From contig CM042686.1 in NCBI GenBank assembly GCA_023614405.1, forward strand, positions 465,094,740 through 465,158,739: DNA of 64,000 bases, in the 5' to 3' direction. Under the pieces are notes generated by a model. It was not told the DNA's origin. It did no database searches and saw only the letters and a program-made list of their open reading frames with translations. Source of the stretch: Avena insularis. Its lineage: Eukaryota > Streptophyta > Magnoliopsida > Poales > Poaceae. Every line of letters starts with the position of its first letter. The first letter of the stretch is position 1. The translations under genes were made by a program, and so were the position numbers. Below are positions 21,582 to 34,114 of this stretch, one piece after another.

Positions 21582-23127
21582 CGTATCTATAATTTTTGAT
21601 GTTCCATGCTTGTTTTATATCTACTTTCTTATGTTTTGTCCACACTTTGGAGTATTTTTATACATTTTCTGGAACTAACCTAATAACAAGATGCCACAGT
21701 GCCAGTTGTCTGTTTTCTGCTATTTTTGGTTCCAAAAAAGCCAGAAAATGAATATTCTCGGAATTGGACGGGACAAAAGCCAAAGTCAATATTTCACCGA
21801 GGGGAACACGGAGCCAGAAGACGAGACAGAGAGGGGTCAGGGGCCGGCCACACCACCTGGTCGCGCGGCCAGGCCTGGCCCGCGCCTGGGTGTGGTGCGT
21901 CCGCCTCGGGCACCCCCTCGGCCTCCCCTTTCGCCTATAAGAAGCCCCCGATACAAAAACCCTAAATACCCGATCAAAATTCCACGAAAGAGTCTGTAGT
22001 CGCCGTCATCTCCATCCCTAGATTGGGAGGGATCTGAAGCTCTTCTCGGCACCCTGACGGAGGGGAGAGATCACCCTGGAGGCCTTCTTCATCACCATGC
22101 CTACCTCCGGTGTGATGCGTGAGTAGTTCATCCCTGGACTACGGGTCCATGTAGTACCTAGATGGTTGGTTCTTATCCTTTGTGCTACCATGTTTAAATC
22201 TTGTGAGCTCCATTCATGATCAAGATCATCTATTTGTAATCATACATGTTGTGTTTGCGGGGATCCTATGGATATTGAGATGCTATTTTAGATTGATTAT
22301 TGATTCTATCATGTCTTTGTTATTTGTGATCTTGCATGCTTTCCATTGTTAGTAGCTATCTTGGCCGAGTAGATGCTAGGAACTCCAAGAGGGAGTATTT
22401 ATGCTCGATAGTGGGTTCGTGCCTCTAGTAATCCGGGGAAGTGACAGAAATCTCTAAGGTACTAGATGTGTTGTTGCTACTAGGGAGAAAACAGCAATCC
22501 TTTGTTCATAGAACAATCGTATTGTTTACTTTACACACTTTGCTTAATGCAATTATCTATTGCTTGCAACTTAATACTGGAGGGGGTTGGGATGATAACC
22601 TGAAGGTGGATTATTAGTCATAGATGCAGTTGGATTACGGTCTATGTATAATGTTGTAATGCCCAATCAAATCTCATAGGATTCAAGATGATTACTATAT
22701 GCATGTATGCTTTCTCGGTGTCTGTCAATTGCCCCGCTGTAATTTGTTCACCCAACATGTCATCTATCTTAAGGAGAATCACCACTAGTGAACTATGGAC
22801 CCCGGTCCTTTCTTTTACTATCAATCTACAATCTATTTACTGTTTTCTGTTTACTTTCTGCAAGCAATTACTATCCTCCACACAATACATTTAATCCTTT
22901 GTTTTCAGCAAAACCGGTGAGATTGACAACTTCACTGTAAGTTGGGGGCAAAGTTATGTGGTTGTGTTGTGCAGGATTCCAAGTTGGAAACAACACCTTG
23001 GAGGTGTTTCCTTGCTCCTACTGGTTCGATAACCTTGGTTTCATAACTGAGGGAAAACTTGTTGTTGTGCTCATCATACCTTCCTCTTGGGATTCCCCAA
23101 CGACCTCGGATATATTTTGAGCCATCA
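21582..23127 (+). repeat. 5' LTR of Sabrina-type element
   Basis: It begins CGTATCTATAATTTTTGATG; the 3' LTR shows the 17 bases that should precede this (28584-28600). It ends TTTTGAGCCATCA. A TATA box (CTATAAGA) lies at 21935-21942. The missing tip was separated by the copia insertion, with CGTAT as the probable 5-bp target duplication. Confidence 0.8.
21935..21942 (+). promoter_or_regulatory. TATA box of Sabrina-type 5' LTR
   Basis: CTATAAGA in C-rich flanks; the 3' LTR has CATATAAGAA at the equivalent place (28944-28953). Confidence 0.55.
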
Positions 23128-23138
23128 AGCTATTTTTC

Positions 23139-23156
23139 CGGCACCGTTGCTGGGGA
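23139..23156 (+). other. Primer-binding site (Asp tRNA type)
   Basis: CGGCACCGTTGCTGGGGA resembles TGGCGCCGTTGCCGGGGA, the Asp-tRNA primer site typical of Athila-lineage elements, with three differences. It lies 11 bp after the LTR. Confidence 0.7.
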
Positions 23157-23315
23157 GTCAATGACATCTTCACAAGGGGGTCCCTCATAACCAATCTATT
23201 TACTTTGTTTTATTTGTTTTGCTTAGTTTATTTCTGCTTTGTTTGCTTGTTTCTTTATCAAAAACACACAAAAAATAGTTATACTAGTTTGCTTTCTATA
23301 TTAAAAACACAAAAA

Positions 23316-25830
23316 ATGACTACTCTTGAAAACACTAAGTTGTGTGACTTCACTAGCACCAACAACAATGATTTCATGTGCACACCTATTGCTCCACCTA
23401 TTCCTGAAGCTACTTTCTTTGAAAGTAAACCTGCTTTACTCAATCTTGTTATGAGAGAACAATTTTCTGCACTGTTCAAAAAATCCCCCGAGTAAGCGAT
23501 TAATAGGTCGATTAATTGCTACTAGGGACCTAACCATGTCGACTACCACTAATCGGTCATGTTAATCCTTTAGCCTAACTAATAGCTCTAACATCGATTA
23601 ATAGGTATATTCCCGATTAACTACCAAACTTGGTCAAAAAAGTTGCAAAATTTTCAACGCATATCGCCCGTCTAGAGGAGGAGGATAAACGGAATGAGGG
23701 CACACGTTGTCAGCTGGTTGATCCTGAGTCGCTCGTGACCTTAAAGATTAAGTAAGAGAGGAAAAGCGTACATGGTTTAATCAGATTTTCGGCTCAAGAG
23801 AACTAGGGTCGGGCATATCGAGGCCCATATACTATTTTTTCTTATATACACGTGTTTTAACTGTTAATTTGCGTAGGTTGCACGATTAAATTAGTTAATT
23901 GTCCAAATTCTGATTAGTCGCTAATCCCAAGCCGACCGAGCAGTTAACGATTACCGATTTCCTTACCATTGATTTTCTGGAATTGGTATTGAAGATGTTG
24001 CTGCTCATCTTAATAACTTTGTTGAAGTTTTTGAGATGCAAAAACATAGGGATATAGATGGAGATATTATTAAGCTTAAATTATTTCCTCTCTCTTTGAG
24101 AGGAAAAGCTAAAGAATGGTTGCAATCCCTAACTAGAAATAGTATTGATTCTTGGACTAAATGAAAAGATGCTTTCATTGGAAAATACTATCCTCTTGCT
24201 AAGATTATATCTATGAGAAGTGAAATAATGAAATCTAAACAATCTGATAATGAACATGTTGCTCAAGCTTGGGAAAGAATGAAATCTTTGGTAAAGAATT
24301 GTCCCACTCATGGACTGACTACTTGGATGATTATCCAAACCTTTTATGCAGGATTGAATTATTCTTCAAGAAATCTGCTGGATTCTGCTGCTGGAGGTAC
24401 CTTTATGACCATTACTTTGGGTGCTGCAACAAAGCTTCTCGATAATATGATGGTTAACTATTCTGAATGGCACACTGAGAGAGCTCCACAAGGTAAGAAG
24501 GTAAATTCTGTTGAAGAGACCTCTTCCTTGAGTGATAAAATTGATGTTATTATGTCTATGCTTGTTAATGGGAAAGCTCATATTGATCCAAATCATGTTC
24601 CCTTAGCCTCTTTGGTTGCTCAAGAAGAGCAAGTTGATGTGAACTTTATTAGAAACAATAATTTTAGCAACAATGCCTATATGAATAATTTTGGTAATAA
24701 TAATTATAGGCCATATCCTCCCAATAATGGTAATGCTTATGGAAATTCCTACACCAATAATAGGAGTGCACCCTCTGAACTTGAAGTCATGCTTAAAGAT
24801 TTTATTAGTAAACAAACTGCTCTCAATAAAACTATTAAGGAAAAACTCTCTAATGCTGAAAGAAATATAACATCATTGTCTAAAGCACAATCTTCTTTGA
24901 ATAAAATGGCTGCTAAATCTAAAACTATTGAAAATCCTTTTGCTGCTACTAATGCCATACAAGTTAGAATTGATGAAAATGTTAGACTATTAGATGAATT
25001 GCATTCTAAGTGGGAAAGAGAAGATGAAATTGCTAGAAATATTAGTATTTCTACTATCACTACCACTAATATTGAAGCTAGTAAACCCAATGGAACCTTT
25101 TCTAATAAAAATGCTGAAATTCCTCGAAATATGGGAAACAATATCTCTACTACTTTAGATGATAATTATGATTTTGATCTTCATGGTTGCAATATCTCTG
25201 AAGTAATTATGTTCCTACAAAAGCTTGCTAAAAGTCCTAATGCTAGTGCTATGAATATGGCCTTTACAAAACACATTATTGATGCTCTCATAAAAATTAA
25301 AGAAGAAAAGATGAAACATAAAGCTTCTATTCCTATGAAATTAGAGGATGGTTGGGAACCCATCATTAATATGAAAATGAATGATTTTGATCTCAAAGCT
25401 TTATGTGACCTTGATAGTAGTGTTCCTATTATACCTAAAAGGATTTATGAGATGCTTGATTTGCCACCATTGGAAGATTGTTATTTAAATGTCCCACTTG
25501 ATGATAATGCTAAAAGAAACTCATGGGGAGTATTAATGATGTTCTTATTATGGTTAACAATGCCTATGTCCCCGTTGATTTCTATGTTTTGGATGTTGAA
25601 TGCAATGCTTCTTGTCCTATTACTTTGGGAAGACCTTTTCTTAGAACTGTTGGTTCCATTATTGATATGAAAGAAGGAACCATTAAATATCAACTCCCAC
25701 TCAATAAAGGTATAGAAAACTTCCCTAAGAAGAGAGAGAAGATTACTTTTGCCTCTCCTATTAAAAAAAAATTTCTCTTAATGCTTCTTCATTTGAGAAT
25801 ACTTGATTTTTTTTCTTGCTTCTTATGCCT
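23316..25830 (+). pseudogene. Athila-type gag-protease, disrupted
   Basis: Gag starts at 23316 (MTTLENTK..). The frame is cut by a 502-bp insertion after codon 51, resumes at 23980, meets an in-frame TGA at 24162 (a probable Trp codon changed), then runs from 24213 to about 25520. The capsid part shows LKLFPLSLRGKAKEWLQSL and ..FYAGLNYSSRNLLDSAAGG, both typical of Athila/Sabrina Gag. An Asn-rich stretch and a helical linker follow. The protease has ALCDLDSSVPIIPK (Asp in D-S-S rather than D-S-G) and, after a frameshift near 25525, ITLGRPFLRT. Nothing resembling reverse transcriptase follows. It is not expressible as one protein. Confidence 0.8.
23470..23971. mobile_element. hAT-like non-autonomous element (502 bp)
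   Basis: Both borders carry ATTTTCTG (23462-23469 and 23972-23979), an 8-bp target duplication as made by hAT transposases. The ends begin CACTG and, on the other strand, CAATG, fitting the CAxTG ends of hAT elements. The interior is non-coding and contains many ATTAATCG/GATTA words. Removing it joins two parts of the gag frame, which confirms the insertion. Longer terminal inverted repeats are not evident. Confidence 0.7.
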
Positions 25831-25839
25831 AACTTAAAG

Positions 25840-28583
25840 GCGTTAAAGAAAAGTACTTATTGGGAGATAACCCAAAAGTTTTAATTGAGTCTTGGAAGTT
25901 ATTGCTTCAGTAATAATCTCTCCTTATCATTTTTGTGTGGTTTTTGTGCCAAGAGTAACCTCTAATGTGAGAGAAGTAATGTTTGGGAAAGTTGCTATCC
26001 CGAAATAGATTTTTGTGCTTCGCTGTAAAAGTTCATGAAAAATATATGTACGTCGGTTTGAGCTGTAATTTTTTGTGCTTCTGCCCTAGGTTGTTATCTA
26101 ACTGTCGTTAGTTCAACACTTTTCGATTTGAGCAACACAAGGTCTTTGAAAAAATCGGTTTCTACCTGCTGGTCTGTTTTGATAGATTTCTGCCATTATT
26201 TGCATTTGCTTCTTATTGGTTCCTTTTTGGGTTCTTTTTGGTAAATTGAACTTTTTGAGGGAAGTGCTATAGTATCTTGTGTTTTAATGGAAGTTTTACT
26301 TGTGTTGGAACTGAACCAAAACACTTATTATCTTGAGTACACTAATGTTGCTAATGAAGATTGTGTGAAGTTTTGTATGAAGGAAAAATTTCAGGTGTAA
26401 GGGAAGAATGATGTAATGAGATGAAGAATGGACAAAATCTCAAGCTTGGGGATGCCACTCGTGTCACCCCAAGAAATATTCAAGAAGTAAAAGCGTCAAA
26501 GCTTGGGGATGCCCAAGGCATCCCCTTCTTCATCAATAAAAATTTCAGGTTTCTTCCAAACACTTCATTTTTATTGTTTCATGCATAATTGTGTTGTTCT
26601 TGGAGCATCTTTGTTTTTGTTTTTAGTTTTCGTTTTCTTAGTTTGCTTGAATAAATTGGTTGGACCCCCTCATTCATACATTAGTTTTCAAATAAGATTG
26701 GTTTGGATTGGAAAAGAGTAGGAAAGTTCATGCATAAGTGGTAAAAAGGAGCTTGTTTTTGACTATGGCCTAGACATTATCATGTCATGCTTGATATTGT
26801 TTTGTCTTTATGCTTAATGATTATTGATGTAGCATGACATGTTATAAACAATTGAGATTGCTTAATGTGCCTTGAAAGAATCATGCGTTGTTTTAGCATA
26901 TTAAAGCATGATATTATGGTATTCTCCTTTGATGCTTTATTTGGGTTGACTTGGCGCATGCTCACACCATGTTAAGACTATCCCAAGTCACCATAGCCTC
27001 TATGATCCTTTAGTTTTCGACTTGTAATATCAGTTTATGCTTTAATTAATAATGTTTTGTCGCTTTGCATGATTATGGCCATTATTGCTCTCTTAGTTGG
27101 TCGCTCCCAGTCTTTTGCTAGCCTCTATACCAAGTATGAGTTCCACTCATGCATCCAATTCCAAATAAAACCAAGTTATTCCAAAGAGTCCACCATACCT
27201 ACCTATTAGCATTTGCTATTCCAAGTATATTCATGTTTTTATCTACCTTCCGAATTAAACTTGTTATGTGAAAATTACTGATTAAAGCTCTCACGAACTT
27301 GATGGCACACTTTACTTTTCTTGCTCCTAATAAACTTGAACCATTGTGTCATCTATGTTGTATATGCTTGCACTTATACGTTGGGAATTAGCAGAACCAT
27401 GCTGTCATGGGGAACGCTTTCAACATTGCACTTGTACATTGTACCCAGTTGATATCATGCTCTTTTATTTATGGATGTCGTCAGTGTGGAATGAAAGGGG
27501 AGCTTGTAAGTCCATGGAGTTATGTATGTGTGTTAGAGAAACGCCTAGGCCACTAGCCTAAGCCATGCCTAATCATGGTGGAAACTTGCAGCATCACCAT
27601 AGTGAGCAATCTATGAAGCATTCTTCTTATAAAAAAAGAGAAAAGAGATAGAGATTGAGAAAAAGAAAAAAAAGATGAGAAAAGAGGAAAGAGAGAAAAA
27701 AGCACCATTTTCCCATGGTAAATAAGAAGATTGCTGAGATGCTCATTGTCTACTTGGCTTGTCATTTTGATGATGGGATAGCTCATGTATCATGTGCAAG
27801 GGGTACCCAGTTGGCGGTTCTCTATGATACACATGTACTTACTATGACAAGAACTTGTCGGTAACTAAACTTGAGTAGCATGAGGAGCGGCCCTCGTATT
27901 CAAGGGACATGAGATTGCCAACTTATACTTTGTCAAGCATATACTCCATAGTTTGTTCATTTTAACCTTAATCACTTCAAGATGCTTATGATAGGGGCAA
28001 TGAGAGCTGAAAGCTAATAAGTACCATAATTTTTGGAAGCTCTTTATGAGACTTGAATCCCTGCTTCCTTCTATGAAGGCCTTTCTTTTACTTTTATGTT
28101 GAGTCTCCATCTTCTATCTTTATGCACCTATTGAGAGAGCATATTGGCCATTCTTAGTTTATTGTGCATTGTCCCAAGACTTGTAGATTGATGCATAACT
28201 TTTATATTGCTTGTTCTTAAACTATTTGTATCTAGTCACCCTTATGAACTTTGAAGGTGTCCTATGCATTTATGTTTTGCTACACTATGAGGGACAAGCT
28301 GAATACTATTCTCATTATGTTTTCTTTATGTGAAACAAACAAACATCTTGCAAAGCATTGTTATTCATGAATCTTTTGTTTGTGCCTTTTCATGTTACAA
28401 CATAGTTCATATGTCTTATTGTTAGAAGTATGTCTTTCATGCTATGTTAAAGTACTATGATCCCAGCTATCAATGTTTTACAAATACTTTGATCAAGATT
28501 ATGATGGTGCATGTCACCTCAAAAATTATTCTTTCTTTTTATCACTTACCTACTCGAGGACGAGCAGGAGTTAAGCGTGGGGA
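25840..28583 (+). other. Non-coding 3' interior of Sabrina-type element
   Basis: AT-rich DNA with no pol or env frame. It contains the phrase AAGCTTGGGGATGCC twice (26441 and 26499 area), with GGGGATGCCCAAGGCATCCCC forming a hairpin, a recurring feature of Sabrina-type elements. The 3' end GTGGGGA forms the polypurine tract before 28584. Confidence 0.55.
27629..27706 (+). repeat. Low-complexity purine tract
   Basis: About 75 bases almost entirely A and G within the non-coding interior of the Sabrina-type element. Confidence 0.7.
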
Positions 28584-29079
28584 TGTTGATATGTTGCAAA
28601 CGTATCTATAATTTTTGATGTTCCATGCTTGTTTTATATCTACTTTCTTATGGTTTGTCCATACTTTGGAGTATTTTTATACATTTTCTAGAACTAACCT
28701 ATTAACAAGATGCCACGGTGCCAGTTTCCTATTTTCTGCTATTTTTGGTTCCAGAAAATGAATATTCTCAGAATTGGACGGGACAAAAGCCAAAGTCAAT
28801 ATTTCACCGAGGGGAACACGAAGCCAGAAGACGAGATGGAGAGGGGCCAGGGGCTAGCCACACCATCTAGCCATGCAGCCAGGCCTGGCCCACGCCTAGG
28901 GGTGGTGCGGCAGCCTCAGGCACCCCCTCGGCCTCCCCTATGGCATATAAGAATCCCTTGATACAGAAACCCTAAGTACTCGATCAAAATTGCACGAAAG
29001 AGTCTGTAGCCACCGTCATCTCCATCCCTAGATCGGGAGGGATCTGAAGCTCTTCCCGGCACCCTGCTAGAGGGGAGGC
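28584..29079 (+). repeat. 3' LTR of Sabrina-type element, left part
   Basis: Starts TGTTGATATGTTGCAAACG after a polypurine tract and matches the 5' LTR up to GGCACCCTG..GAGGGGAG, where the nested minus-strand element begins. It continues at 40553. Confidence 0.85.
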
Positions 29080-32000
29080 TGTAGCGTCCCCAACCTTTAA
29101 TAAGATTGAGTCCCATGTGTTTACAATGCTAGTCCCTGGATCAATAGCTAGCATCCACAGTTCAGATGTAATATCAAGAAACAAGGGTCATAATACAACT
29201 TTATAACCAGGAATAACATAATTTTATTACATTGCAGCGGAATAACTATAGTCATGGGTCCTTCATCTTCAAAGTGCCACAGGCAGATGTTGGTTGTAGG
29301 CTTTGTAATCCTAATCAATCAATCTTCACTAAAATCAATCAAACCTGCAACATTACAAGTTACAGCCACAAGGGTCAATACATTGGAATTGTATTGGCAA
29401 GTGATACTTTGGTAGTATAGTGGAGTCTATCATCTATATGCATTTTGGCTAAGTGGAGTTGAGGCTTGCATTGCTCAAAATAGATTTTTCCCTATCATTT
29501 TGAAAATACTAAGTTTTATTTGGCAAAAACCACCAAGGCATCTACCAATCAAGACTGAAGATCCTCTCAAGGCATCTACCAATCAAAGACTGAAGATTTT
29601 CTTGGCAAAAACAAATTTCCCAATCTAAGATTTTGAGATCCTTGTACCAAGCCATCTCTCCATCAAAGATTGAAGAATTTCACACAACCCTTGTTCACCC
29701 ACAAGTTTTAATTTAGAAATTGGAGTGATGAGATTCTTGATTGCTTCCATGTCTTGATGCTCAAATTGTCCTTTACCAGGGACATGGCTAAGTACTTAGG
29801 TTTTACACTCTGCAGAGGTGGTGCACTTTCCCCACAAGACTTGGTTTCCCAAGACAAAATCTTTCAGATGCTTTCCCTTATACCAACATGGACGCGCTCC
29901 AACCTATCAATCACTACCACCCACTGTCCATGTGGCTAAGTTCTTGCAACCTATATGATCATGGCAGAGCCCATATTGCCAAGTGGTTGTACTTGAAGCT
30001 TCTCAACATTTGACATCTCAAATCTCTTTGTTTCCTGGGTGGCCATCCACAAGTGAGATACACAAGCCAAGTCCATGGCCTTGTGAACCACTCAACATAA
30101 ACCATTCCTTCCAATCCACCCAGGTGATTCATTAACTTAGTTGTTTTTGTTAAATAAAACACAAGTCCTCAGACCTAGAATATTTTTCCATAGTGTGAAT
30201 ATATAAACCACCCTTGTTTTCTAGTAGCTAGGCTAAGCATGATAGTAATAGGAATCTTGACTTAGGTAATTTTCACTAAGGCTTCACCTAATAGGTTTTC
30301 CCATAGCATAGCTTGTACTTAGCAAATAACCATGCAAGTCCTATACTTAGAAAAAAAACACTAATGCATAGTGAAAATAATGGGATAATGATATGAAGCA
30401 TCACTTGCCTTTTGGTAGAGGGTATAGGTTTACTTCCTTGTCCTTGCAACAATCACACTCTTCAAGTCACTACAAATAATCAAGCAAGGCACAAATTCAA
30501 TCTACCAATCAAGCAAACACAAAATCAACTAACACTCCAAACCAATATTCTCTCAAACAAAATTACACACACAAGACAATGGAATCTAAGTCATGCATAA
30601 GCATGCAAAGGTTGGTTCTGTTGTAAGGATGGTCTTCACTAGGCTTCTAACTTTGTAAGTTCCAATTTGGTCATTTACCAAAATGGCAAAGTCATTTGCA
30701 AAGAGGGTCTCCATTAGATTCCTAAACTTTGTAAGATCCAAAATGGTCATTTACCAAAGTGGCAAAGTTAAAGTAATGCATGCAAGCATGCCAAGCTTTG
30801 TTTTGTTTGATAAAAAGGGGTTCCTAATGGGTCATAGACATTTGGGCACACCTATTGGTCATTTTGTGAAGTGGCTAAGTCATTTGCAAAAGGTTTCACT
30901 ATAAAACCATTTGCAAAACAAAGTGTCATTCTATGTGGTGTAGAAACATTTTTACTAAGGCTTTAGCCTATAGGATTCACCAAATGAGTTGCTATTGCAA
31001 AACTTGGTGTTTGGGTCAGTAGGTTTGGTTCAAAACATTTTCTCAAAGTTTTCTTTATGAAAGCATTTTCATAAATAAAACAATGGTTTTTAATTAGCTA
31101 GAAATGGACTAAACTAATTAATCCATTCTATTCCTTTCCAAAATCATTTTCCAAAACAGGGGTTGGTTCCTAGGGTCAGTAAGGTCACAACAAACTAAAT
31201 TGCAAAGGTTTTAACCTTAAAATCATTTTTAAATGATTTTTCTAATGTTAGCAAGCACACAAAAGAATCTGCAAAATTAAACAAGCTAACAGATACTATT
31301 TGCTAAACTAAGGGCAGGGTTGGCTAGGGCTTGTCTTGCTGATTCCAACGACATCTAATTTGTAAAATTTGGACGTGTGGATCCAAAGATACAGGGGTTT
31401 GAAGTTTGCAAAAGTTTCTGTTTTCAAATCTGTTTTTAAACAGACTAGGTGACACGCGGCGTGATCTTACTGGTCGATACCGGTTCGGCCGGATCGAGTG
31501 CTGCGGTGCGTTAGATCTAAATTAGATCGTGCGGCTTAGGTAGCGTACCTCTTCGGCGTTAAGTGAACTAATCGTGTCCGATGGATCTGCATCTAACGGT
31601 CGCTTGCTTGGGAAGCGGCGTCACGGCTGGGCGGCGGAGTGATCGGTCGATGACGGCAGCGATACAGGCGCGAGAGGAAAAGGGCATGCTCACCGGGCTC
31701 GGGGTCACAGCGAAACTCAGTACTTGGCTTGACAAAAGGCGCTTAGGCGATCGCAATTCCTCGTCGGAGTTAGGAGCAATGGCGGTTGTTCAGTTCTTTG
31801 TCGAGGACGACGCTGTTGATCACCGTGAGGTAAACAAAACACATAGTCAGGCGCAAGGACACGTCGAAGGTGTGTGCGTGAATGAATGAGAAGGCGCGGT
31901 CTGGTTCACACAGGAGACGTCGCCGGAGAAGAAGCGTATACGGGCGCCTCAGGCTTGACGGCGAAGATTGGGGCGCCCTAAGACAAACGGAAAGTGCTGT

Positions 32001-33930
32001 TAGGTTAAAGCTTGGAGATCATCATCGTGTTTTCGGGAGGAGAGGGGTGACCGGAATCTACATGGGGCTCGTCGGAGAAAGAGGCAGACGCGGCGGTGGT
32101 CGAGGTGGTTGTCGGCGCCGGTCGCCGGGGCAAGCTGATGCTACGGGATGATCGCCAGGAGGTGTGGATCACGAGAGGATGGTCGAGGAGGCAAGGGCGC
32201 GAGTCTTGGCGGAATTGCTCGGAGGCAGTGGTCGGAGTTCGCGTGACAGAGAAATGGAGGCAGCCTAGGGGCAGAGGGGAGGCGGGGTTTGAGGGAAAGG
32301 GAGGAGGAGGAGCATGCGGTTAAATAGGCGTTGTCACGGCGAGGTTTAACGCAGCGTTAACGCGAATTCAAGTTGCAGCATTCAAAGCAGAAAACGGCCG
32401 GCAAAGTCTGGGGGAGACGGGGTCGCGCGGGGAAGAAGAAGGAGGTGGCGGTGGGGTCCTCTGTTCAGTGGGAAAAGAAGAGGGGAGGAGGTCCACTTGT
32501 CTCTTTGGGTTGTTTAGTTGGTGAGGAAAAAGCAGTTGGGAAAGAAAATAAGAGGAGGTGGGGTCATTGTCGGAGTGAGGGAGAAGGGGAAGTGGGTCCA
32601 CGCTGTCTGTGACTGAGTGGGTCAGTTTCTGGGTGAGAAAAGGCTTCTTCGGGGAAGAGGGAGTAGACTGGGCTGGTCTGGGCCTTAGTGGGCTGGGTCT
32701 GTTGCACTATTTTTCTGTCTGCTCTCTTTTCCTTTTCTAATTCTTTTCTGTTTTGAATTTCAAACAATTAATCAAACAACCAAACCACACTCAATCAATT
32801 CAAACAAACACTCAACTTTGTATTTTGAATTTGGTTCTGTTTATCAACATAATCCAAATCTCAAAATGAAATAATATTTTTATTTATTTTAGGATCCATT
32901 AAATAATTAAATAAAATGGATCTTTGATTTATTAATAGTGTTTGATTTATTTAAATAAAATTTCCATTTGAAATCCAATTATTTTCAAAACCAAACCAGT
33001 AGGTTTTATTTTGAAAATAAGGAATACTTGGAATCTTATTTAAATAAATAAATAAGTTTTGGTGTTTAATTAAAATGGGAAAGCCTTTACTTAAATAAAA
33101 TTTGGATATTTAAATCCTTATTATTTTATTTAAATAAACCTTTACTCATTTTAATCAAAGCAAAACCTTTTAATAAAAGATTTCAAAGTAGTAATAAAAT
33201 ACTTGGTGTTCATTTAAAATGGGAAAAAGCCTTTAAATAAAATTTGGATATTTAAATCCTTATTATTTTATTTAAATAAACTTTTATTCATTTTATCAAA
33301 ACAAAATATTTTATTACAAAAGCTTGGCCAAAATTAATTTGGCTCATCTTTTCATTTGAAAACAAAGTCTTTTATTAAAAGATTAGTGTTTCCAAAACAA
33401 TTTATTTTTCCTTTATTAAATGTTTATCTTTTTAATCCCTTTAGGATTATAATTGTTCACCAATTGGTATGGCTTTTGGTAAGAGCTTTAGATGAGAGCT
33501 TAAAGGCTTTGGAAATTCAATGTCCTTATCTTATTATATTCACAAGATTTTGTCTATGGTTCCAAACTAAGTGAAACCAATCTCTAAGGTCTTTCTTGAT
33601 CCTTTGTGGAAATTTTGTTGATCAAATTTGGTATGGATCAAATCCATAGATTTGGAGATACTTTGGAAAATGATTTCCTTCCATTTGGGTTTAGGGTTCT
33701 GGATTTATTTTCCATGTGTTCAAATTTCCAGATACATTCATTGAGGAATGCATTTCCCTTGATTTGGATTTTTGTTGAATTCAAACTTTAGAATCCCATC
33801 TTTAACAAACTTTGGCTAAAGTTTTCCTTTTAGAAACAAAAGTTTCTTTTCACCCTGATTTTCAACAAAAATTTATTTTGTTTAATTTATTTTTCACATT
33901 ACAAGATTTGGAAAATCTTGGGATGTGACA
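29080..33930 (-). repeat. 3' LTR of giant-LTR element
   Basis: It aligns with 35650-40552 over its whole length. It lacks a stretch of about 33 bp present in the other copy (35805-35838 area). Between about 31480 and 32640 the two copies differ by many small indels; elsewhere they are almost identical. ORFs inside occur in both copies but have no conserved domain. A TATA-like TTAAATA box on the minus strand lies at 32328-32318. Confidence 0.85.
32318..32328 (-). promoter_or_regulatory. TATA-like box of giant LTR, 3' copy
   Basis: Minus strand reads CCTATTTAACC before a C/T-rich leader rich in CCTCCTCC, matching the element's orientation. Confidence 0.45.
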
Positions 33931-34114
33931 GGCTACCACCCTTAAAAGAAATCTCGTCCCGAGATTTGGGGAGGCTAGGGTTAAAAGCAGGTTCAAAACA
34001 ACTAGGGTACTACCACCCTTAAAAAATTTCTAACTAAACTAGATGTTGGCTTGCTTGGAATCTTGATGAAACTTCTTGGATAACTTCTGCATAGTGTCCG
34101 TTTCCATTCTTGAC

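Noticed and set aside
27629..27706. Purine run considered as a polypurine tract
   Set aside because: It is not followed by an LTR start; the real tract of this element lies directly before 28584.
30683..30904. Short ORFs conserved between 29754-30904 and 36356-37506
   Set aside because: They are conserved only because both lie in the two nearly identical LTRs. They have no domain and reading frames differ in the related Tekay LTR.
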